From contig JAUMSA010000269.1 in assembly GCA_031293105.1 (NCBI GenBank), positions 1 through 19,002 on the forward strand: a stretch of 19,002 bases of DNA. Direction: 5' to 3'. The notes under the pieces were generated by a model that searched no databases, had not been told where the DNA came from, and saw only the letters and a list, made by a program, of their open reading frames with translations. The translations under genes were made by a program, and so were the position numbers. This document shows positions 13,995-19,002 of the stretch, one piece after another. Source of the stretch: Butyricicoccus sp. GTDB taxonomy: Bacteria; Bacillota; Clostridia; Oscillospirales; Butyricicoccaceae. The number at the start of each line of letters is the position of its first letter. The stretch's first letter is position 1.

Positions 13995-14015
13995 ATATTT
14001 TTTTGATTAAAATAT
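13995..14015. promoter_or_regulatory. Inverted repeat centred between divergent promoters (candidate operator)
   Basis: ATATTTT (13995-14001) and AAAATAT (14009-14015) are perfect 7-bp arms with a 7-base gap. The centre (14005) is midway between the two divergent -35 hexamers (13979-13984 and 14027-14032). A dimeric regulator bound here could control both directions. Confidence 0.45.
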
Positions 14016-14026
14016 CCGCGTGGTTA

Positions 14027-14055
14027 TTTACTTGCGCCTGCGGGTGTGGTATCAT
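14027..14055 (+). promoter_or_regulatory. Promoter of the IolG-like gene
   Basis: TTTACT (14027-14032) and TATCAT (14050-14055) are spaced by 17 bp. The extended -10 dinucleotide TG (14047-14048) precedes the -10. The leader is about 75 nt and carries AAAGGAG 12 bases before the start codon. Confidence 0.55.
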
Positions 14056-14134
14056 GAAGGTACCGGAAGAGAAGACCGGATTTTGAGATTTGGAATGCAA
14101 ACGCCCCCGTTTTGCGAAAGGAGAAAAGATCGTT

Positions 14135-15142
14135 ATGCTGAATGTTGGTGTAATCGGCTGCGGCGGCATGGGCCGCGACCACGTGCGCCGTCTGACCCAC
14201 GTGATTACCTCGACCAAAGTAGTTGCCGTATCCGACGTCTTTGAGGAAGGCGGCCGCAAGGTGGCCGACCAGTACGGCGTCAAGTTCTATAAAGATGGTG
14301 TGGACCTCATCCACGACCCCGAAGTCGATGCCGTTGTTGTGTGCACGGCGGATGAATTCCATGCCCCCCTGGTGCTCGCGTGCATCGAAGCGGGTAAGTA
14401 CGTATTTTGTGAAAAGCCGCTTGCGCCCACAGCCGCTGACTGCATGAAGGTCATCAAGGCTGAAATGGCCTGCGGTCGCCGTCTGGTTCAGGTTGGCTTT
14501 ATGCGCCGTTACGACAATGGCTACCGTGCGATGAAGAAATTCATCGACGAAGGCAAGATTGGCGCGCCGCTGCTCATCCATGCCTGCCACCGCAATTTCA
14601 GCCATGTCCCGGGCCATACCTCGGATATGACCATCGCAAACTCTGGCGTTCACGAACTGGACGTACTGCGTTGGTTGCTGGGCGAAGATTATGTAGCCGG
14701 CGGCGTCATCTGCGGCAAGCAGAACCGCGGCGAGGACCCGGCTATCCTGCTTGACCCGCAGGTCATGATTCTGGAAACCAAGTCGGGCGTCCGCATCGAC
14801 GTGGAGATCAACCAGCACGCCGGCTACGGCTACGATATCCAGTGCGAAGTCGTGGGCGAAAAGGGCGTGGTTTCTCTGCCCGACCCGGCGACTATCCACA
14901 CCCGTCTGGACTGCCAGGCCGGTTATGAAGTCTATCACGACTGGACCCAGCGCTTTATCCAGGCGTATGATACCGAATTTGAAGAATGGGCGCAGTCGGT
15001 CGCCGAGGGCAAGCTGGTCGGCCCGTCCTCGTGGGATGGCTATGCGGCCTGCCTGGGCGCCGATGCCTGCAACCGGGCGCGCAACGAAGGCAAGTATATG
15101 CTGCCCATCGAGCTGGAAGAAACCCCGGAATTCTACCGCTAA
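14135..15142 (+). CDS. Gfo/Idh/MocA family oxidoreductase, IolG-like
   Basis: This 335-residue NAD(P)-dependent dehydrogenase resembles myo-inositol 2-dehydrogenase IolG. The Rossmann nucleotide-binding motif is VIGCGGMG (6-13), with Asp34 in AVSDV, which favours NAD. The family motif CEKPLA carries Lys94. RLVQVGFMRRYDNGY (116-130), GYDIQCEVVGEKG (232-244), GPSSWDGYAA and the terminal PEFYR closely parallel Bacillus subtilis IolG as I recall it. His173 matches the catalytic His176 there. The residue matching Asp172 is Asn169 (NSGVH), so the Lys-Asp-His triad is altered and the substrate or reaction may differ. The start is the ATG at 14135, with AAGGAG upstream; the in-frame ATG at 14090 lacks a site. 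A terminator follows, then the reductase gene. Confidence 0.88.
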   Translation: MLNVGVIGCGGMGRDHVRRLTHVITSTKVVAVSDVFEEGGRKVADQYGVKFYKDGVDLIHDPEVDAVVVCTADEFHAPLVLACIEAGKYVFCEKPLAPTAADCMKVIKAEMACGRRLVQVGFMRRYDNGYRAMKKFIDEGKIGAPLLIHACHRNFSHVPGHTSDMTIANSGVHELDVLRWLLGEDYVAGGVICGKQNRGEDPAILLDPQVMILETKSGVRIDVEINQHAGYGYDIQCEVVGEKGVVSLPDPATIHTRLDCQAGYEVYHDWTQRFIQAYDTEFEEWAQSVAEGKLVGPSSWDGYAACLGADACNRARNEGKYMLPIELEETPEFYR

Positions 15143-15150
15143 GCATGCAC

Positions 15151-15182
15151 AAAGGGAAACGAAGTCCATCGTTTCCCTTTTT
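15151..15182 (+). terminator. Intercistronic terminator between the IolG-like and aldo/keto reductase genes
   Basis: The perfect 12-bp arms AAAGGGAAACGA (15151-15162) and TCGTTTCCCTTT (15169-15180) have a 6-base loop and end in T5. An outer ATGCA/TGCAT pair can extend the stem. It lies inside an apparent operon and probably lowers reductase expression. Confidence 0.75.
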
Positions 15183-15192
15183 CTGCATATCT

Positions 15193-15206
15193 GGCCCCTT
15201 GGGGCC
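15193..15206 (+). repeat. GGCCCCTTGGGGCC hairpin before the reductase ribosome binding site
   Basis: This 14-base inverted repeat ends four bases before the ribosome binding site GGGAGG (15211-15216). It has no T tract. It could stabilise the 5' end of a processed transcript. Confidence 0.5.
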
Positions 15207-15224
15207 GCCTGGGAGGAATGAAGA

Positions 15225-16217
15225 ATGAATCAGTACGAAATCCAAAACACCGACATCCGCATTTCCGGTCTGTCGCTGGGCACCTGGGCCTTTTCGGGCG
15301 CCAAGATTTGGGGGGCAGGCGATGACGATGAAGCCATCCGCACGGTGCACTGCGCGATGGAGCGCGGCATTAACCTGTTCGACACCGCCGAGAAATACGG
15401 AAACGGCAAGGCCGAAGAGGTTCTGGGCGCCGCACTCAAAGGCCGCCGCGACAAAGCCGTGGTTGCCACCAAGATCTTTACCGACAAACTCCACCACGAC
15501 GATGTCATCGCCCACTGCGACGCCAGCTTAAAGCGCCTACAAACCGATTACATCGACCTGTATCAAATCCACTGGCCCAATCCCAACATCCCGCTCGAGG
15601 AAACCTTCGGCGCGTTTGAAGAACTCAAGCAGGCGGGCAAAATCCGCATGGCCAGCGTGTGCAACGCGGGGCCGAATTGCATCCGCGAAATGGCGCCCTA
15701 TGGCATTGCGATGAACCAGCTTCCGTATGCACTCATCTGGCGGGTAGCCGAAAAGAAGATCATCCCGGCCACCGAGCAAGCTGGGGTGCCGATCTGGGCT
15801 TACGTTCCGCTGGCCCAGGGCCTGCTGACCGGCAAATTCCGCTCGATTGACGACGTGCCCATGGGCCGCCGGGAAACCCGCTTTTACAGCAGCCGCTGGC
15901 AGCAGGGTCTGCACCACGACCCGGGCTTTGAAGACGAAATTTTCGCCTTTTTGGACGAACTGGACGCGCTGTGCAAGCGCGGGGGCGTGACTATGGCTCA
16001 GGTCGCCCTGCATTTCCTCAAGCGCCGGCCGATCGTCAAGAGCATCCTGATGGGTGCGCGGTCGATTCGCCAGCTCGAGCAGAATCTGGACGCTTACGAG
16101 GCCGATGTGCCCGACGACCTGATGGACGAAATCGAAAAAGCCTCCGAACCGCTCAAGGACTGCATGGGCGAAAACGCCGACCTGTGGATCAGCGACGGCG
16201 GCGGACGCTTCTATTAA
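15225..16217 (+). CDS. Aldo/keto reductase (IolS-like)
   Basis: This 330-residue NAD(P)H-dependent reductase has a TIM-barrel fold. The full catalytic tetrad is visible: Asp53 and Tyr58 (FDTAEKYG), Lys83 (ATKIF) and His116 (QIHWP). Cofactor-binding elements near the C-terminus include ILMGARSIRQLEQNLDA. The order of motifs and the LKRLQTDYIDLYQIHWP block resemble AKR11-type enzymes such as B. subtilis IolS, which is encoded beside the iol genes. The ATG at 15225 follows GGGAGG by eight bases. Placement after an IolG-like dehydrogenase gene suggests joint action on a polyol or keto-sugar, but aldo/keto reductases are promiscuous and the substrate is unknown. No promoter is evident between it and the dehydrogenase gene, so expression probably depends on read-through. 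Confidence 0.92.
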   Translation: MNQYEIQNTDIRISGLSLGTWAFSGAKIWGAGDDDEAIRTVHCAMERGINLFDTAEKYGNGKAEEVLGAALKGRRDKAVVATKIFTDKLHHDDVIAHCDASLKRLQTDYIDLYQIHWPNPNIPLEETFGAFEELKQAGKIRMASVCNAGPNCIREMAPYGIAMNQLPYALIWRVAEKKIIPATEQAGVPIWAYVPLAQGLLTGKFRSIDDVPMGRRETRFYSSRWQQGLHHDPGFEDEIFAFLDELDALCKRGGVTMAQVALHFLKRRPIVKSILMGARSIRQLEQNLDAYEADVPDDLMDEIEKASEPLKDCMGENADLWISDGGGRFY

Positions 16218-16233
16218 GCCACAAATAAGCCGC

Positions 16234-16273
16234 AAAAAAACCCGCCTTCTCGGGAAAGAAGGCGGGTTTTTTT
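16234..16273. terminator. Bidirectional terminator, aldo/keto reductase / LCP genes
   Basis: The perfect 17-base arms, A7 plus CCCGCCTTCT (16234-16250) and its complement ending in T7 (16257-16273), surround a 6-base loop. It serves the convergent reductase and LCP genes. The LCP stop codon overlaps the T tract. Confidence 0.9.
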
Positions 16274-17228
16274 AGGTTTCCCCGTAAATATATTCGTTGA
16301 TGTCCTCCGCGGCCTTGTCCAGGTCATAGACAATATACTGCTCCTGGCTGCCGCCGTATTTCCATTCGCCATCCTTGGGCACACGGCTGTGCTCGATCTG
16401 CGGCCGGCCGTTGGCAAACAGGCCCTTGGCCAGCGAGACCATTTCGGTCTTTTTCAGCGAAGTGGTCACGTAGGGCAGCAGGCGCGGCATCATGGTCACC
16501 AGTTCGGTGATCGACTTGTCCTGCACGGTTTCAAACATGGCTTCAAGGACAACAGACTGCCGCTCGACGCGTCCCCAGTCGTCGCCCGTGCCGCCCTTGC
16601 GGATGCGCGCATAGGTCATGGCCTGGATGCCGTTGAGGTGCTGATATCCGGCTTCTTCAATCAGTTCGGGCTCCATATCAAAGGATTCATAGTATTCTTT
16701 GATGTATTTGTTGGCTTCCACCCGTTCTTTTTCGGAGACATCGATGTCCACGCCGCCCACTTCGCCGATCAGATTGGCCATCTGCACAAAGTTGACTTCG
16801 GCGTAGTCGGTGATGTTCAAATCAAAGATTTGGTTGATGGTCTTGATGGCCAGCTGCGGGCCGCCATAGCTGTACGCATGGCATAATTTCTGGGTGCCAT
16901 GGCCTTCGATCTCGACCTCGCTATCGCGCATGAGGGAAATCAGCTTGATGGTACCCGTATCGGCGTTGACCGACATGACCATCATACAGTCCGACCGGGT
17001 CGGCTCATCCGGCCGGGTATCCACACCGAACAGCGCGATGTTGGTGATGCCCGACGCCGGTTTGGCGCTGACGGCCAAGTCCGCATCGGACAAGCCCTCC
17101 AGCGAGTTATCGTAAGTATAGGAAAATAGAAAACGGTACACGAACAGCCCGGCTGTAATCATCAGCACGGTGAGCACAGCCAGCAGCAGGCAGCGGCGTA
17201 CAATACGCATCAATCTTCGAAATGACAT
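16272..17228 (-). CDS. LytR-CpsA-Psr (LCP) family protein
   Basis: This 318-residue membrane-anchored enzyme belongs to the LCP family, which transfers undecaprenyl-linked glycopolymers (teichoic acids, capsule) onto peptidoglycan. A short basic cytoplasmic tail and one TM helix (about 13-35) precede the extracellular LCP domain. Conserved residues are visible: Asp70 in FGVDTR, Arg78 and Asp80 in TRSD, Arg101 in ISLMRDS, Arg208 in YARIR, and Arg220/Arg223 in GRVERQ. These match the diphosphate and metal-binding set of the family. The ATG at 17228 follows GGAGG by four bases, slightly tight spacing. The frame upstream to 17288 would run through a leader hairpin. The gene lies downstream of pyk but has a probable promoter of its own. 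It uses the same carrier lipid that UppP recycles. Confidence 0.93.
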   Translation of the reverse strand: MSFRRLMRIVRRCLLLAVLTVLMITAGLFVYRFLFSYTYDNSLEGLSDADLAVSAKPASGITNIALFGVDTRPDEPTRSDCMMVMSVNADTGTIKLISLMRDSEVEIEGHGTQKLCHAYSYGGPQLAIKTINQIFDLNITDYAEVNFVQMANLIGEVGGVDIDVSEKERVEANKYIKEYYESFDMEPELIEEAGYQHLNGIQAMTYARIRKGGTGDDWGRVERQSVVLEAMFETVQDKSITELVTMMPRLLPYVTTSLKKTEMVSLAKGLFANGRPQIEHSRVPKDGEWKYGGSQEQYIVYDLDKAAEDINEYIYGET

Positions 17229-17267
17229 ACTTCCTCCAGACCCAGCTCTTTTGCAATAAGACGCATA

Positions 17268-17302
17268 CGGTCGCGCCGCCCGAAGCACAGGCGGCGCGAC
17301 CG
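17268..17302 (-). repeat. 13-bp GC-rich hairpin in the LCP gene leader
   Basis: CGGTCGCGCCGCC (17268-17280) pairs perfectly with 17290-17302 around a 9-base loop. No T tract follows on either strand, so it is not a classical terminator. It ends about 40 bases before the LCP start codon. Confidence 0.65.
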
Positions 17303-17329
17303 ATAAAATCCATTATCCGTATTTTATCA
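17302..17329 (-). promoter_or_regulatory. Probable LCP promoter with overlapping inverted repeat
   Basis: On the minus strand TGATAAAAT (17321-17329) is an extended -10. It is part of a perfect inverted repeat GATAAAAT-N11-ATTTTATC (17302-17309 and 17321-17328). No convincing -35 is present. The repeat could be an operator that covers the start site. Confidence 0.45.
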
Positions 17330-17386
17330 CAATGCGTCCGGAAATTTTAAACAAACTGTAAAGAATTGGCCTCTTTTTGGTATCAC

Positions 17387-18853
17387 TTATTCTTCAAAAG
17401 CCAGATTGATAAAATCCTCGGTCACCTGGATGACGCGCATGGTGTTGGTATAGCTGACACGGCCAACCGGCATGCCGGCGGTCACGATGATGACATCACC
17501 AACCTTAACATCCATCGTCTCGACCGCGCCGCGTACAGCCTGCATATACAGGTCAGTGCCGCTGGACGGACGGTTCACCAGGCAGGGGATAACGCCCCAG
17601 GACATGGTCAGACGGTGGAAGGTCTTTTCCGACGGGGTCGCGCCGACAATCATCTTGCCCGGGCGGCGGCAGGATACCGCACGCGCGGTCGAGCCCGATT
17701 CGGTAAAGGCCACGATGCACTTGGCTTCCAGGTCGGTAGCCGCGTTGCATACGGCATGTGCAATGGCGTTGGTCTTGACATCGCCGCGCAGTTCCATTTC
17801 CATGAACTCCGGACGGGTGATGCGGCGGCGGTCATAATGGATGCTGGCTTCGGCGTTCTCCGCGATGCGGCTCATGGTCTGCACGGTCTGCACCGGATAC
17901 TTGCCCACCGAAGTCTCGCCCGACAGCATGATGGCGCTGGTGCCGTCATAAACGGCGTTTGCAACGTCGGATACCTCGGCGCGGGTCGGGCGCGGATTCT
18001 TGGCCATGCTCTCGAGCATCTGGGTCGCGGTCACAACGCGCTTGCCGCGGGAGACACACTTCTTAATCAGGCACTTCTGGATTTCCGGCAGCTCCTCGAA
18101 CGGCACTTCGACGCCCAGGTCGCCGCGGGCTACCATGATGCCCTGTACTTCGTCCAGGATGGCGTCAATGTTGTGTACGCCTTCCATGTTCTCGATCTTG
18201 GCGATGATCTGTACATCCTCGCAGTTCTGCTCCTTGAGGATGGCCTTCAGGTCCTTCATGTCCTGTGCCGAACGGCAGAACGAAGCGGCGATAAAGTCAA
18301 TGCCCTGCGTGCAGCCAAAGACGATGTCCGCGCGGTCCTTCTCGGAAATGTAGGGCATATTCAGCTTGATGCCCGGTACATTGACCGACTTGCGGTTGGA
18401 CAGCGGGCCGCCGTTGAGCGCACGGCAAACGATGTCGGTGCCGCCGCGGATTTCGGTTACTTCAAAAGCCACCAGGCCATCGTCGATGAGGATACGGGTG
18501 CCAACCTGCACGTCGGCCGGCAGGCCCTCGTACGAAATGGAAACGATGGTGTTGTCGCCTTCGATATCGCGGGTGGTCAGGGTGAATTCCTGGCCTTCCT
18601 GAATCTCGATCTTACCATCCTTGTAAGTCTTGGTGCGGATTTCCGGACCCTTGGTGTCCAGCATAATGCCGATGGGCAGGCCGAGCTCTGCGCGGGCAGC
18701 CTTGACCATATCCATACGGTTCTTGTGTTCTTCGTGCGAGCCATGGCTAAAGTTAAATCGCGCCACGTTCATGCCCGCCTTCATCATGTCCTTCAATACC
18801 TCGCCCTGATCGGTCGCCGGGCCCAGCGTACAAATGATTTTTGTTCTCCTCAT
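17387..18853 (-). CDS. pyk: Pyruvate kinase
   Basis: This cytoplasmic glycolytic enzyme converts phosphoenolpyruvate and ADP to pyruvate and ATP. The 488-residue protein has the A, B and C domains expected of the family. Active-site residues are visible: Arg32, Asn34 and Ser36 (RFNFSHGS), Lys219 and Glu221 (AKIEN), Asp245 (ARGDLG) and Thr277 (TATQM). The LDTKGPEIRT block carries Thr67, Lys68, Glu71 and Thr74, the pattern of K+-dependent enzymes (Thr113, Lys114, Glu117, Thr120 in rabbit muscle kinase). The protein ends near residue 488, so the extra PEP-utiliser domain of some Bacillus enzymes is absent. The ATG at 18853 has GGAG five bases upstream. A GTG at 18871 is possible but has no site. 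No intrinsic terminator separates it from the LCP gene. Confidence 0.97.
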   Translation of the reverse strand: MRRTKIICTLGPATDQGEVLKDMMKAGMNVARFNFSHGSHEEHKNRMDMVKAARAELGLPIGIMLDTKGPEIRTKTYKDGKIEIQEGQEFTLTTRDIEGDNTIVSISYEGLPADVQVGTRILIDDGLVAFEVTEIRGGTDIVCRALNGGPLSNRKSVNVPGIKLNMPYISEKDRADIVFGCTQGIDFIAASFCRSAQDMKDLKAILKEQNCEDVQIIAKIENMEGVHNIDAILDEVQGIMVARGDLGVEVPFEELPEIQKCLIKKCVSRGKRVVTATQMLESMAKNPRPTRAEVSDVANAVYDGTSAIMLSGETSVGKYPVQTVQTMSRIAENAEASIHYDRRRITRPEFMEMELRGDVKTNAIAHAVCNAATDLEAKCIVAFTESGSTARAVSCRRPGKMIVGATPSEKTFHRLTMSWGVIPCLVNRPSSGTDLYMQAVRGAVETMDVKVGDVIIVTAGMPVGRVSYTNTMRVIQVTEDFINLAFEE

Positions 18854-18887
18854 TGGTACTCCATACCTCACTTCACAACTAAAACCT

Positions 18888-18961
18888 GCAAAATCAAAAT
18901 TTTGCCTTCACCTATTATGTTATTCCGTTCTTTTTTTATATCATTTGCGTACTTTTCACAA
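18888..18961 (-). promoter_or_regulatory. pyk leader hairpin and possible promoter
   Basis: The inverted repeat GCAAAAT-CAAA-ATTTTGC (18888-18905) lies about 35 bases before the pyk start. Upstream on the minus strand, TATAAA (18935-18940) and TTGTGA (18956-18961) could form a promoter, but the 15-bp spacer is short. CATAAT (18914-18919) is an alternative -10. Confidence 0.35.
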
Positions 18962-19002
18962 CCCCAACCCGCCCTTCGCACGCGCTGCCCCCACATTTTC
19001 AT
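18962..19002. other. Window edge, no gene recognised
   Basis: The last 41 bases are upstream of pyk on its strand. They show no open frame or structure that can be interpreted without the sequence beyond the window. Confidence 0.5.

Noticed and set aside
14024..15169. 381-codon minus-strand open frame opposite the IolG-like gene
   Set aside because: It covers the divergent promoter region and mirrors a gene with full family motifs. It is a GC-driven shadow.
1..19002. CRISPR arrays, tRNA or rRNA genes, insertion sequences, phage genes
   Set aside because: No regularly spaced identical repeats, no cloverleaf or rRNA signatures, and no transposase, integrase or phage protein motifs were seen on either strand.

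Overview
The window reads like a chromosomal segment of a GC-rich Firmicute of the class Clostridia, probably a gut Oscillospirales/Butyricicoccaceae-type organism. This is inferred from sigmaA-type promoters, strong GGAGG ribosome binding sites, short intrinsic terminators, GC-rich coding DNA with AT-rich intergenic DNA, and gene content: LCP protein, UppP, VanS-like kinase, small siroheme/ferredoxin reductase, NSS and YfcC transporters. The genus cannot be fixed from sequence reading alone. No rRNA, tRNA, CRISPR array, insertion sequence or phage gene was seen.

Layout. Positions 1-365 are an AT-rich upstream region with a promoter. Positions 366-6246 hold four secondary transporters that look like separate transcription units: NSS transporter (+), MATE exporter (+), second NSS transporter (-), YfcC-family carrier (-). 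Positions 6413-7327 (-) encode a compact sulfite/nitrite-reductase-like protein with an 8Fe-ferredoxin-like domain. Positions 7465-12823 (all -) form a signalling and envelope block. In transcription order it is: OmpR-type response regulator, YbjN-domain protein, sensor histidine kinase, lipoprotein, undecaprenyl-diphosphatase, zinc-ribbon membrane protein. Positions 12957-16217 hold a polyol/inositol-type module: a TIM-barrel isomerase (-) divergent from an IolG-like dehydrogenase (+) followed by an aldo/keto reductase (+). Positions 16272-18853 (-) hold an LCP cell-wall ligase-type protein downstream of pyruvate kinase.

How the parts may work together. The two-component system lies next to a lipoprotein, UppP (undecaprenyl phosphate recycling) and, further on, an LCP protein (glycopolymer attachment), so a cell-envelope sensing role is a reasonable inference. 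The isomerase, dehydrogenase and reductase share a divergent control region with an inverted repeat at its centre. They resemble parts of inositol catabolism (IolE/IolI-like, IolG-like, IolS-like), but the rest of an iol operon is absent here.

The most unusual signals are regulatory. A 22-bp promoter box is nearly duplicated in front of both the response regulator and the YbjN gene. A strong terminator separates these two genes from their kinase. A promoter appears to be nested inside the loop of the uppP terminator. The IolG-like enzyme carries Asn where the family's catalytic Asp is expected. Nothing in the window clearly amounts to a wholly new system; the RR-YbjN-HK locus is the best candidate for an under-described one.
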